Positions 34,949-44,210 of a DNA stretch of 64,000 bases are shown here, piece after piece; positions within the stretch are counted from its first letter, which is position 1, and each line of letters begins with the position of its first letter. This stretch comes from Bacteroidales bacterium. GTDB taxonomy: Bacteria > Bacteroidota > Bacteroidia > Bacteroidales > UBA3824. Where the stretch lies: contig JAFPYR010000117.1 of assembly GCA_017412115.1 (NCBI GenBank), positions 1-64,000 of the forward strand, given 5' to 3'. Position numbers and translations under genes: made by a program. The notes under the pieces are model-generated. The model did no database searches, was not told where the DNA came from, and saw only the letters and a program-made list of their open reading frames with translations.

Positions 34949-36693
34949 TATTTAGAATATTTCCTTTTTCTAATAACAAACAAAACAAATCCCAAAACTG
35001 AAACCACAATCAGCGGCATTACAACATTCAAGAAAGAATAAAAACCTCTCTCCTTTTGTGCTAATTGTTTGTCCAAAATCCTGACTTTCATCTCTTTAAG
35101 CCTAATCGTAAGCAAATCCTCATTGCCGGTTAAATAGTTAAGCGAATTTATCAAAAACTCTTTGTTGCCTTTAAAAGTATTTTGAGAATTTCTATCAAAA
35201 CCAAGCGGATAAGGCTCACCCTTAGGAGAAATATCGTTGATAATAATATCACCGTCAGAAACGGCGATTTGTTTTGAAGGTTTTTCAGAACTCATTGTTT
35301 CATAATACTTTCCGTCGATAGTTTTGCCTCTGCGCTCCGAAAAAGCCGATTCAAAATTACCCTCCAACAATACACCGATAGTCTTGTAAGATTTATTGAA
35401 ATCGTTAGGGTCTTCCTTTCGGCTAATCTGCTCAAACGAAACGGTAAAAGGTGCATTAGTAACTTTGCTGTATTTTCCGGATTGTAAAAGCACGGTTTTC
35501 TTTATCGGTACATTTGTCCCAACCGTGTCAATCGTTCCCGCAAAATGGCAAATTAAATAGTTCAAATGCTTGGTAATCGGATTTTTAACAGTACTCAAAA
35601 GTACGGGGAAATAATCCCACGGAAAAAGTTTTATTTGCGGCTGACCCGCATAACCGTTAACAGTAAGACCTATCGGGGCACATTGCAAATCCCTCAAAAT
35701 ATCGGCATTGAATCTCACACCATAAGTAAAAAGCATATCCTCAAGATTTGTCTGCAAAGGCAAAACCGCAGAAACTCCCTGACCTTGAAGACTATCCATT
35801 GAGGCTGTTGTAGCATCAAGCAACCAAAGCACATTGCCACCTTTCATAATGTATTGATCCAAAACAAATTTATCGTCCTCAGAAAAAGGTTTGGTCGGTT
35901 TTGCAACTACAACGGCTGCAAAATTATCCAAAACACCCGGCTTTCCGTCAATTTTTCCGCGCCTTACATCGTAATAATCAGAAAGTTCCGTACAAATATC
36001 ACCAAGATTTTCTTCCGGGACTTCGCCGTGTCCCTCCAAAAATGCTATTTTCGGTTTTTCGATTTGTGAAAGTCTGTAAATAGCGTTAATAACCTCATAT
36101 TCAAGCGTTTCAACCGAATTAAAAATATTTTGCTCATCGCCCGGCTCAAGCCTCGGATCGGCTTTCAAAAGGTTAAGACCGATTTCCCTGACCAAAGTCG
36201 TATCATGATTGTCTTCTCCCGTTTTTCCCTCAAGCGTATAACAAACCACTGCACAGGGAAAAATCATCGTTTTAGTAGTCTGCTCTTGTGTTTGATTGTC
36301 AATTTCCACGGGTTTTAATCCGAGGTCGTAAAGCTGTTTGAAAATGCCGTAACGCACTTCCTTCTTATCGCTTTGCGTCGGATTGATAAACATATAATCA
36401 ATTTTGGAGCCACCGTAAATCTTAAATTCATCAAGTTTACTTTTGATTTCGTCTTTCATCCTCTTGAAAGAAACCGGCAACTCATCACCGTCAAGATAGA
36501 CTCTGAGCATAACCGAACCTTGCAATCCTCTAAGATAACTTTTGGTAAAATCCGTCAACGAAAAATGTTTGTCCGCCGTTAAATCCAAACGGAAAAATAC
36601 TTTGGACGAAATAATATTAATTGCAAAAATCGCAGCTAAAGCAATCAAAAGCAATTTTAAACTCTTTTTTCTGATTTGTTTTTTCTGATTCAT
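34948..36693 (-). CDS. gldG: Gliding-type ABC transporter auxiliary protein GldG
   Basis: A 581-residue protein of the GldG/DUF4350-like family, with an N-terminal membrane helix (about 12-35), the conserved FRLDLTADKHFSLTDFT, a long exported region (KIAFLEGHGEVPEENL) and a C-terminal helix (about 550-570). In gliding Bacteroidota GldA, GldF and GldG form an ABC system needed for motility or surface-protein assembly. It starts 2 bases after gldF. GldA itself is not in the window. Confidence 0.9.
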   Translation of the reverse strand: MNQKKQIRKKSLKLLLIALAAIFAINIISSKVFFRLDLTADKHFSLTDFTKSYLRGLQGSVMLRVYLDGDELPVSFKRMKDEIKSKLDEFKIYGGSKIDYMFINPTQSDKKEVRYGIFKQLYDLGLKPVEIDNQTQEQTTKTMIFPCAVVCYTLEGKTGEDNHDTTLVREIGLNLLKADPRLEPGDEQNIFNSVETLEYEVINAIYRLSQIEKPKIAFLEGHGEVPEENLGDICTELSDYYDVRRGKIDGKPGVLDNFAAVVVAKPTKPFSEDDKFVLDQYIMKGGNVLWLLDATTASMDSLQGQGVSAVLPLQTNLEDMLFTYGVRFNADILRDLQCAPIGLTVNGYAGQPQIKLFPWDYFPVLLSTVKNPITKHLNYLICHFAGTIDTVGTNVPIKKTVLLQSGKYSKVTNAPFTVSFEQISRKEDPNDFNKSYKTIGVLLEGNFESAFSERRGKTIDGKYYETMSSEKPSKQIAVSDGDIIINDISPKGEPYPLGFDRNSQNTFKGNKEFLINSLNYLTGNEDLLTIRLKEMKVRILDKQLAQKERGFYSFLNVVMPLIVVSVLGFVLFVIRKRKYSK

Positions 36694-36695
36694 AA

Positions 36696-37451
36696 TTATT
36701 TCCAGTTACGGGATTGAAGTTTATGTTTTGCCAATAACAGAAATACCGTTACCGCCGATAAAAAATAAATTATGTCGCGGCTGTCGATTACACCTCTTGA
36801 AATAGATTTGTAATGAGCATCGATTCCCAGATTTGAAATAAAAAGTCCGAAACTTCCCAAAAATCCGCTCAAAGCATCAAATCCCAAATACATAAAAAAG
36901 CATAATCCTACCGAAAGTAAAAATGCAACTATCTGATTTTCAGTTAAAGACGAAGCCCAAATACCGACCGCACAATATACTGCAGCAAGCATTATAAGAC
37001 CTAAATAAGCTCCGAGAGTTTCACCGAAATCCAATCCCGCAATCTCTGCCCCTGAGGCCGTCTGCTGCCCCTGAGCCGACAAACTGCATATCGACCAAAC
37101 ATAAATCAATGTCGGAATCACTGAAATTATAATCAAAATCAAACCGGCAAAATATTTAGCGGCAACAATTTGAAAATCAGTTAAAGGCTGAGTATACAAA
37201 ACGTCAATCGTACCCGACTTCTTTTCTTCGGAAATCATTCGCATCGTAATTGCCGGGACAAGAAACAAAAAGACCCATGGAGAAATTTCAAACAGCGGGT
37301 CAAGATATGCAAAACCGCTGTCAATAATATTAAGGCTGTTATGGAAAACCCATAATATCAGTCCGTTAATCAACAAGAAAACAAAAATTACAATGTATCC
37401 CGTTATAGAACTGAAAAAAGCCGAAAGTTCTTTTTTTAATAGCGATAACAT
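36696..37451 (-). CDS. gldF: Gliding-type ABC transporter permease GldF
   Basis: ABC-2 type permease, 251 residues, about six helices (VIFVFLLINGLILWVF, VFLFLVPAITMRMISEEKKSGT, and others). The block TMRMISEEKKSGTIDVLYTQP is the hallmark of GldF. It is first in the gldF-gldG-DUF4340 operon. The upstream gap (37452-37551) holds divergent -7 elements. The ATPase GldA is presumably encoded elsewhere. Confidence 0.92.
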   Translation of the reverse strand: MLSLLKKELSAFFSSITGYIVIFVFLLINGLILWVFHNSLNIIDSGFAYLDPLFEISPWVFLFLVPAITMRMISEEKKSGTIDVLYTQPLTDFQIVAAKYFAGLILIIISVIPTLIYVWSICSLSAQGQQTASGAEIAGLDFGETLGAYLGLIMLAAVYCAVGIWASSLTENQIVAFLLSVGLCFFMYLGFDALSGFLGSFGLFISNLGIDAHYKSISRGVIDSRDIIYFLSAVTVFLLLAKHKLQSRNWK

Positions 37452-37496
37452 AAGTTTTTTTTATTAAAAAACGTATTTTTACAATAAAACAATATG

Positions 37497-37524
37497 CAAA
37501 TGTACTAAAAAAAACGTATATTTG
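37497..37524. promoter_or_regulatory. Divergent -7 elements for gldF and the outer-membrane protein
   Basis: Minus strand TACATTTG (37504-37497) for gldF, with a TTTG 22 bases upstream. Plus strand TATATTTG (37517-37524) for the outer-membrane protein gene. Both match TAnnTTTG. Confidence 0.55.
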
Positions 37525-37551
37525 CGCAAACAATTTTTTAAAAAAAAAGAT

Positions 37552-38154
37552 ATGAAATTCAACAAATTTTTATTTGCAGTAGCCGTAATGCTTTTTGCAT
37601 TTGTGTCAGAGGTTGCGGCTCAATACGAAAGGCTTGAAGGTGACAACAATAACGGAAACCAAAACAGACACACTCAAGACAGACGGGAATGGTTTCTAAC
37701 ACATTTTTCGTTCGGCGGAAACATAGGTTTTGGTATAGGAAACTGTACATATTTTACCGCTAATCCTTGCATAGGATACCGTTTCAATAATTACGTAACT
37801 GCCGGTATAATAGGAACATACGAATATTACAAATACAATTATACTTACGGACCGACGTTTTCGACTAATATTTACGGAGGCGGTGTTTATGCAGAGGCCT
37901 TTCCGCTTGACTTTTTAACAATTCACGCCGAAGCCCAGTATTTGAATTTCGATAACAGTTTCGATGCCAGCAGTTACAATCCTAACTCCGAAAGGATATG
38001 GGATATTCCGATTTTGGTCGGAGCCGGTTACCGCCGTCAAATCAGCGACATAATTTCCGTAAATCTGATGTTACTTTTCAACATCAACAATACCAAAGAA
38101 TTGCGATATAATGTTTACGAAAATCCGATAATAAGAGTAAACATTATGTTCTAA
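37552..38154 (+). CDS. Outer-membrane beta-barrel protein
   Basis: A 200-residue secreted protein: signal peptide cleaved after EVAAQ (about residue 24), then a polar Asn/Gln-rich linker and alternating strand-like segments typical of a small outer-membrane barrel (FSFGGNIGFGIG, YVTAGIIGTYEYY, FLTIHAEAQYLNF, IPILVGAGYRR). It ends in a Phe (VNIMF), the usual outer-membrane terminal residue. The ATG at 37552 is chosen; a TTG at 37522 falls in the -7 element. Function not known. A terminator follows. Confidence 0.82.
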   Translation: MKFNKFLFAVAVMLFAFVSEVAAQYERLEGDNNNGNQNRHTQDRREWFLTHFSFGGNIGFGIGNCTYFTANPCIGYRFNNYVTAGIIGTYEYYKYNYTYGPTFSTNIYGGGVYAEAFPLDFLTIHAEAQYLNFDNSFDASSYNPNSERIWDIPILVGAGYRRQISDIISVNLMLLFNINNTKELRYNVYENPIIRVNIMF

Positions 38155-38169
38155 AAAAACTTTTTTTTT

Positions 38170-38207
38170 AAAAGCCGCAATCTTTTAATACTTTGCGGCT
38201 TTTTTAT
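38170..38207. terminator. Terminator between the outer-membrane protein and zinc-ribbon genes
   Basis: AAGCCGCAA pairs with TTGCGGCTT, about 12-base loop, then a T run on the plus strand. It is close enough to the convergent zinc-ribbon stop (38204-38206) to serve both strands. Confidence 0.8.
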
Positions 38208-38383
38208 TTTTTGTTTTTCCGCTTAAAAACATCAAAAATACTTGGAAACTCATTGATACTCTTAACATTAAAACTTCCACAATAAGGGCATTTTAGAAAG
38301 CCGGTATGCAGAGAATCAAAAACTTTTTTTTCAAAAGTTTTACCGCAGTTGCAGCATTTGAGTTTTACTTTCTCCTCCAACAT
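38204..38383 (-). CDS. Small zinc-ribbon protein (59 residues)
   Basis: A short open frame starting at ATG 38383 with TAA at 38204. It has CCNCG near residue 10 and CPYCG near residue 32, a CxxC...CxxC zinc-ribbon layout, with an ending rich in Lys. The start is 6 bases after the stop of the BNR gene, in the same direction, so it is likely in that operon. The codons use the same A/T-ending bias as neighbours. Its function is unknown; small zinc ribbons often help nucleic-acid or protein binding. Confidence 0.65.
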   Translation of the reverse strand: MLEEKVKLKCCNCGKTFEKKVFDSLHTGFLKCPYCGSFNVKSINEFPSIFDVFKRKNKK

Positions 38384-38389
38384 GATTTT

Positions 38390-39700
38390 TTATTTTTTTA
38401 ATGTTAAAACTTTGACCATCGTAGGTTTCTCGTCAGAAATTTTCTCATTAGAAATTTGATAAGTTTTTTGCAAAAAAATATCCAACCGCTCTGAAGATTT
38501 CCAAAGGTCAATATCCACAGCGGGCTCCCAAGCCTGATAACTATCCTTAGTTAAATTCACAAGTTTAAAATTAAGCGGCTTGTCAGCCTCAAGTTTTGAA
38601 TAATACAAAGAAACCTTTGAGCCTAAATCCTCATCTCTAAAAAGAAAATAAATCATCTTTTTACCAACGAGAATCTTCGGACGCGAAATCGGAATGTAAA
38701 GCGTTCCCATGCCCGACAACGAAAAATCCTCCTTACGGTTTCCCAAGGTTATATCACGAAATTTTTCACCGTCGTAATAGATTATGTGATAATTAGTTAT
38801 AGAATCTTTCCTAAAATAAGTCGCAATATAAGGCCGTCCGTTAATGTCCGAGGCCATAGAAGTCTGATTGATAAAATTGGAATTCCTTTCAATTTCCATA
38901 ATAGGCTTTGTATCAACACGTCTGAAATAATTTCCTAACGTATCGCCGCGCTCATTAAGCCAAGTTTTTCCGTAATCTTTGGAACAAATATAATACAAAT
39001 TTTTATTGGTTTGAGGATCGTAAGCATTCTCCCGCCAAAGCCATGAAACATGAATTATATCACGGTTATCAACATAAATCTGCCAATAAGGCCGCAAAAA
39101 AATCTGATTTTCAAATATATTATTCCAAACTCTAATCCATTTTCCCTCTTCAACCAAATAACGGTTCATAACAATATTATTGTTGCAACGGTAAACGAAA
39201 AACAAATCCCCGTTCTTAAAGCTATAAAATTCGGGATATGTTACTTTTTTTTCCGTCTCAAAAATATCATCGGGAATCATACTCTGTAATTTTCCCAATT
39301 CAAGACTAAAAGGAGCAACTGATTTACAGTATTTTAAAGGCGAATTATGATGATCGAACGCCACGTGTAAATATCCTTTGCCGTCCAAAACAATGCTTAT
39401 AACATTGTGAGCATCAGTTTTGTTAAAAATCCTATATCTGCTTCTTTTTAAGACAAAACGTTCCTGTTTCTTGTTTTTCGGTTTCAAACAACGTTTGCCC
39501 AAAACCAAATAACCTTCAGGATCGTAAAACGCAATAAACTGAGTATCACCGAGTGAGGTTAAAGCGTTGCAACGGAAAATCGTTGTATTAACCGAAGTTT
39601 TGCTAAAAGCCGAATCCACTTCCACAATTTCCGTCTTAAACTGCGCTTTGGCTGTCAATGAAAACCAAAAGAAAAAAAACAAAAATAAACCAAATCTCAT
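38390..39700 (-). CDS. Secreted BNR-repeat protein (BNR-4 type)
   Basis: A 436-residue exported protein (signal ending LTAKAQ). It resembles the BNR-4 family, which contains polysaccharide lyases and hydrolases with a seven-bladed propeller: the blocks FIAFYDPEGYLVLGKR, DAHNVISIVLDGKGYLHVAFDHHNSPLKY and IIHVSWLWRENAYD are typical. Candidate catalytic His and Tyr residues lie in the second block, but I cannot say whether it is a lyase. Its ATG overlaps the stop of the T9SS protease gene (ATGA), so both are made together and probably both go to the cell surface. Confidence 0.78.
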   Translation of the reverse strand: MRFGLFLFFFFWFSLTAKAQFKTEIVEVDSAFSKTSVNTTIFRCNALTSLGDTQFIAFYDPEGYLVLGKRCLKPKNKKQERFVLKRSRYRIFNKTDAHNVISIVLDGKGYLHVAFDHHNSPLKYCKSVAPFSLELGKLQSMIPDDIFETEKKVTYPEFYSFKNGDLFFVYRCNNNIVMNRYLVEEGKWIRVWNNIFENQIFLRPYWQIYVDNRDIIHVSWLWRENAYDPQTNKNLYYICSKDYGKTWLNERGDTLGNYFRRVDTKPIMEIERNSNFINQTSMASDINGRPYIATYFRKDSITNYHIIYYDGEKFRDITLGNRKEDFSLSGMGTLYIPISRPKILVGKKMIYFLFRDEDLGSKVSLYYSKLEADKPLNFKLVNLTKDSYQAWEPAVDIDLWKSSERLDIFLQKTYQISNEKISDEKPTMVKVLTLKK

Positions 39701-42171
39701 TTAACGATGAATTTTTTAATTTCTGTTTTGTCAGAATCACTGATTTTAAAAAGATAAATTCCTGATTTTAAACCTGTTATTAAAAATTCATTAGCAATTC
39801 CGGGATTAATTTCGGGAATTTTAACCATCAAAAGCCTTTTGCCCGAAATATCAAAAATCTCTACAAAAGCATTTTTGAATTTTTCAGAAGCTTTGTAATA
39901 AATTTTTTCAGCAGTAGGATTAGGATAAAGCACTGAAATATAATTAGTTTCAGGCTTTAAATCGCTAACGGGAGTTTTCTTTACGAAATCAAAGGTTACG
40001 GCTTTGCCTGCACTAGAAACGCCGCCGTCAGCATAAACGTTTTTAACATAAAAAGTATACGAAAGCCCGTTTTGAACCTGATACGTAAAAGTTTTGATTT
40101 GCGCATCAGAAATTTCCTCAACCAATTCCGAATTGCAATAAACCATATAACCCGAAACCTCAACATCCTCATACGAACTTTGGTCTTTGTCGATTTTAAT
40201 ATTATCCAAAAGCAAAGCCGAAGCCTCACCAAAAGGAGTTATATTGTTGAAATTAAAATACAAAACATTTCCTGACAATTCTTTCAAACTGAAATTGTAT
40301 TGAGTCCATTCTTGAGGAACAGAAATTTCTTCAAAAACTTGATAATTAGATGGTTTCGTATTTTTAGAGATTTTCAGAACAGAATTTCCGCCTACGGATT
40401 TCGCATAAAAACTCAAAATATCGGAAGAAGAAACAGCAACTTTAGGCAAGGTTAAATAATCGTTTGTTGAATTTTTCACCGCTGTAAAACTTGCCGCACA
40501 TTTCTCGCCGTCAAAAGCCTTAAAATCACCGTCTTGAGAATCCAATAAAACCCAAGCCGAAGGACTGCCTTTTTCTGCGTAACTGATTGGAACATCAACA
40601 GTCTGATAATTATCCATATCAACATTTGCCAAAAATAAATGCTCAATTGAATCCGTATTTTCAAAACCCTCAAAATCGCTTTCAAAAGTACTCGTATTAG
40701 CGGTCTTCCAAGTAAGCGTTACGGCTGTGGTATCTTCATTAACAATGCCAAAAACATCTGATTTTCTATAATTTGCGCTCAAATTATAAGGGTCGTAAAA
40801 ATCCAATTCCGTCAAATTGGTTTCTCCGACGAGCCAATATTTCAACTGATTTTCCTTCTCCGCTCCACACTCCCAAGCCTTTGAAAACATTTGGAAATAA
40901 TCGTCAGCAGGTTTTGTACACGAAGCATAACCACCTGACAAATCACCGATTAACTGCTTTTGGGAATTGAAAAGTCCTGAACCCGAAGAACCCGTTTCGG
41001 TTGTTCCTATTTTCCACAACGCAATATGCCAATGACAATTTTTATCATAATTAACCTCCTCATCATCTTCGTTAGGATAAGAATCCTTGTAAGGCTCTGA
41101 TTTTGAAATAGATATTTTTTTATAAGAGCCTTGCGGATGATGAATACAAAACACATTATCCAAATTATCGGTTTCATTATTCGTAAAACCGGCATAAAAA
41201 GGTTCATAACTTTTAGGAGGAATTTCGCTGAGTTTCATCAACGTAAAATCCATAGAAGGAACCTCTAAAGTTTCTAATTTCGTTTTGTATTCGTTTTTGG
41301 TTGCCGTTGCGCACAAAGTAGCTCCCTCAATTGTCTGAGGTTTAACCGTTTCGTTGCCGCCGCAGACTTTTTTCTCATAATTAAAATATGCAGTCACAGT
41401 TTTAGCCGCCTCTTCGTCGCACAAACAATGCGCCGCCGTCAAAACAAAAGGCGTTCCGTCGTTTTTATAATTGTTGATAAGTGTTCCGCTACAAAGATAT
41501 AAATCATTACCTTCTTCAAAAGTATATTTTATAACAGCGTGTTTAATATCTTGATAATCAGCACCTTCATCACAAATTATATCGACTTCGTTGTCGCAAG
41601 TAGAGGCTCCTAACTTGAGCAAAGTTTTAATACCGCCGTTTAAATCGGAAAATCCGTAATAAACTTTTGAAATCTTAAAACTTTTCTGATTAACGCCTTT
41701 TGGAACAAAAAGTTCGATTATAACCTCGGAATTTTCTATCTGACGCGTTCTTAAATCATTGGTACTCTTGTTGTTATAAGATGTTATAGCTCCCAAAACG
41801 TCTAAAGAATCAGCACCGTAAAAATACAATTCCGCATTTTCCTCCAAATGAAAATCCTCCAAATAAAATCCCAATGAAACAGAATTTTCCGAAGTTATTT
41901 TCAAGGAATAAATCTCGCCAAAGGAAACGGAATATTTTGTTGCCTTTTCAAAAAAATCAATATCCGTTTTTATAATTTTAGCAAAATAAAGACGGTTGTT
42001 ATCCTTCAAACTGCTTTTTTTGGAAATTGCCGGAGCAGGAATATTCTCAGAAGAAATTTCCATAGAATTTCCCTTCAACGAAAAACTTTTCGGAAGTTTT
42101 TCGTCGGTAATTTGCGCTTTCAGCATACCGACACTAAAAAGCATAATCAATGTGTATATTATTCTTTTCAT
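39697..42171 (-). CDS. Secreted trypsin-like serine protease with T9SS sorting domain
   Basis: An 824-residue protein with a Sec signal (MLKAQ), an N-terminal propeptide-like region, a trypsin-fold domain similar to lysyl endopeptidase (His in LTAAHC, Asp in MDFTLMKL, nucleophile Ser in TGSSGSGLF), then adhesin-like or fibronectin-like domains (about 480-730) and a C-terminal type IX secretion sorting domain (LYPNPTAEK ... FDISGKRLLMVKI ... LKSGIYLFKI). It is predicted to be exported through T9SS and attached to or released from the surface. The following BNR gene overlaps by 4 bases. Sequence shows no inactivation. Confidence 0.87.
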   Translation of the reverse strand: MKRIIYTLIMLFSVGMLKAQITDEKLPKSFSLKGNSMEISSENIPAPAISKKSSLKDNNRLYFAKIIKTDIDFFEKATKYSVSFGEIYSLKITSENSVSLGFYLEDFHLEENAELYFYGADSLDVLGAITSYNNKSTNDLRTRQIENSEVIIELFVPKGVNQKSFKISKVYYGFSDLNGGIKTLLKLGASTCDNEVDIICDEGADYQDIKHAVIKYTFEEGNDLYLCSGTLINNYKNDGTPFVLTAAHCLCDEEAAKTVTAYFNYEKKVCGGNETVKPQTIEGATLCATATKNEYKTKLETLEVPSMDFTLMKLSEIPPKSYEPFYAGFTNNETDNLDNVFCIHHPQGSYKKISISKSEPYKDSYPNEDDEEVNYDKNCHWHIALWKIGTTETGSSGSGLFNSQKQLIGDLSGGYASCTKPADDYFQMFSKAWECGAEKENQLKYWLVGETNLTELDFYDPYNLSANYRKSDVFGIVNEDTTAVTLTWKTANTSTFESDFEGFENTDSIEHLFLANVDMDNYQTVDVPISYAEKGSPSAWVLLDSQDGDFKAFDGEKCAASFTAVKNSTNDYLTLPKVAVSSSDILSFYAKSVGGNSVLKISKNTKPSNYQVFEEISVPQEWTQYNFSLKELSGNVLYFNFNNITPFGEASALLLDNIKIDKDQSSYEDVEVSGYMVYCNSELVEEISDAQIKTFTYQVQNGLSYTFYVKNVYADGGVSSAGKAVTFDFVKKTPVSDLKPETNYISVLYPNPTAEKIYYKASEKFKNAFVEIFDISGKRLLMVKIPEINPGIANEFLITGLKSGIYLFKISDSDKTEIKKFIVK

Positions 42172-42207
42172 TATTAATTATATTTTCGTCTTATTGTCAT
42201 TTTTTTG

Positions 42208-44121
42208 TTAAATCTCACCGGCGTACATCAAACCGTCATCTTTTAGGATTAAAACCGAATCGTCAATCATTTTTTTCAAAATGTCTTGTACGAAATCCGT
42301 TTTGTAATCGCCTATTTTCGCTAAAATATCCTCCTTAGACATAGGATTATTTTTAACGGTTTGATAAATTAAATCAAAAATCCTATCAAAATTTTCCGCA
42401 TCAGAGAATTTCTCTTTTTTTGAGCGGCAAACATCGCACTCTCCGCAATCACAAACATCCGTTTGCCCAAAATACGAAATCAATTGTTTAGAACGGCAAA
42501 CCTCACCGTTAAGACAATATTTTATCATCGCATTGATTCTCGCCTCGTATTTTTCTTTCAGAAGTTCGTAAGTTTCGGGTTTAATAACAAGATTTCTCTC
42601 GTCAATCCGCCCTAATGTATATATTAAATAAGGTGTGGAATTTTTCGGAATGTATGAAATTATTTTTTGCGAGGCAAGTTTGTTAAGATAACTGTAAATC
42701 ACCTCAACCTTGCATCTTTCGCTGCGTGCCAACAAATCTTCGTCAATTTCAACATAGTTGTTAATAATGCCTTCGCCGTGACGGAGCAAAAGTTTTATAA
42801 AATAATCGTATCCCGAATTTGCGACTTGAAATTTATACAAATCCATTCTCGAAATCAAAAACATAACTTTTGCTTTTGAGGAGACCTCGTCAGTGGTTTC
42901 GATATAACCGTTGCGCTGAAGAATTTTCATTGCGCTCAAAAGTTGCGCCTGATTAAAATTGTATTTCATCGCAAAATCATACATTCTAAAAGGAAACATT
43001 GCGCCTTGAGAACTGCCGATAGGAATTTGTAAATAATTTCCTAACGCATTGTAAACCTGACGAATATATTTTTTTTCGGGGAACGAATTAGTAAGATTTC
43101 TTTTCAAAGATGCAATATCGTCCTGATTATAAAGCAAAACGGCGTATGCTTTTTTTTCGTCCCTTCCTGCCCGTCCCGCTTCTTGAAAATATGCCTCGGC
43201 AGAATCCGGTAAATCCAAATGAATCACACATCTGACATCGGGTTTGTCAATTCCCATTCCAAAAGCATTCGTAGAACAAATAACCCTTGTTTTTCCGCTT
43301 TTCCATTGCGTTTGACGGTAATCCTTCCATTCCTGAGTAAGTCCCGCATGAAAATAATCCGCCGTAATGCCTTGAGATTGCAAAAATTCAGCCGCCTCTT
43401 TCGTTCTTTTACGGTTTCTGACGTAAACAATTCCCGTTCCCGGCTGCGCATTAAGAATCTTTAACATATAATTTTCCTTATCTTGAACGTTACGGACGAT
43501 ATAAATCAAATTTTTACGCTCAAAACTTTTTTGAAAAAGATTTTTTTCCTTAAACCTCAATTTTTCCTGAATATCTTCAGCGACTTCTTTAGTAGCGGTT
43601 GCCGTCAAAGCAAGAACCGGAACTTTAGGAAGTAAGTCTCTGATTTCTGCGATTTTAAGATAAGAGGGACGGAAATCGTATCCCCATTGCGAAATACAAT
43701 GCGCCTCATCAACGGCTAAAATACTGACTTTTATCCGTTGAAGTTTTTCCAAAAAAAGCGGCGTAGAAAGTCTTTCGGGCGAGATATAAAGAAATTTTGT
43801 TTCACCGAAAATACAGGAATCAAAAGCACTGAGAATTTCCATTTGTGTCATTCCCGAAAAAACAGCTACTGCACTGATATTCTTACGTTTAAGATTTTCG
43901 ACTTGGTCTTTCATCAAGGCGATAAGCGGAGTTATAACAATGCACACGCCTTCTTTTGCCATTGCGGGAACTTGAAAAATAATACTTTTTCCCCCGCCCG
44001 TGGGCAAAAGTCCGAGCGTATCTTTTCCCTCGTCGGCTACCGAGCGGATAATATCCTCCTGCAACGGTCTGAACGAGTCATAACCCCAGTATTTTTTTAA
44101 TATGTCGGAGTAAATGCTCAT
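42208..44121 (-). CDS. recQ: ATP-dependent DNA helicase RecQ
   Basis: A 637-residue RecQ-family helicase. Walker [15 protein letters not shown] box ([19 protein letters not shown]), motif VI with [12 protein letters not shown], and the RecQ-C-terminal zinc site ([14 protein letters not shown] and CDCGECDVC). A winged-helix region follows, but no HRDC domain is seen, so this is a short form. RecQ works in recombination and fork repair. Its promoter region faces the folding operon. Confidence 0.95.
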   Translation of the reverse strand: MSIYSDILKKYWGYDSFRPLQEDIIRSVADEGKDTLGLLPTGGGKSIIFQVPAMAKEGVCIVITPLIALMKDQVENLKRKNISAVAVFSGMTQMEILSAFDSCIFGETKFLYISPERLSTPLFLEKLQRIKVSILAVDEAHCISQWGYDFRPSYLKIAEIRDLLPKVPVLALTATATKEVAEDIQEKLRFKEKNLFQKSFERKNLIYIVRNVQDKENYMLKILNAQPGTGIVYVRNRKRTKEAAEFLQSQGITADYFHAGLTQEWKDYRQTQWKSGKTRVICSTNAFGMGIDKPDVRCVIHLDLPDSAEAYFQEAGRAGRDEKKAYAVLLYNQDDIASLKRNLTNSFPEKKYIRQVYNALGNYLQIPIGSSQGAMFPFRMYDFAMKYNFNQAQLLSAMKILQRNGYIETTDEVSSKAKVMFLISRMDLYKFQVANSGYDYFIKLLLRHGEGIINNYVEIDEDLLARSERCKVEVIYSYLNKLASQKIISYIPKNSTPYLIYTLGRIDERNLVIKPETYELLKEKYEARINAMIKYCLNGEVCRSKQLISYFGQTDVCDCGECDVCRSKKEKFSDAENFDRIFDLIYQTVKNNPMSKEDILAKIGDYKTDFVQDILKKMIDDSVLILKDDGLMYAGEI

Positions 44122-44161
44122 ATCCTGATTTTGGAGCGGGGCGTCTTCCCCGTATAATATT

Positions 44162-44193
44162 TTTGCAAAGATAATATTTTTTTAATAATTTTG
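44162..44193 (+). promoter_or_regulatory. Promoter of the periplasmic folding operon
   Basis: TTTG (44162-44165), 20-base spacer, TAATTTTG (44186-44193), 18 bases before the start codon. A minus-strand -7 candidate for recQ, TATCTTTG (44173-44166), overlaps it. Confidence 0.75.
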
Positions 44194-44210
44194 CCCAAAA
44201 TTTTTTAAGA

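Noticed and set aside
44136-44153. CGGGG/CCCCG hairpin in the recQ leader
   Set aside because: Only 5 bp, no T run, no known riboswitch resemblance; not enough to call a regulatory structure.
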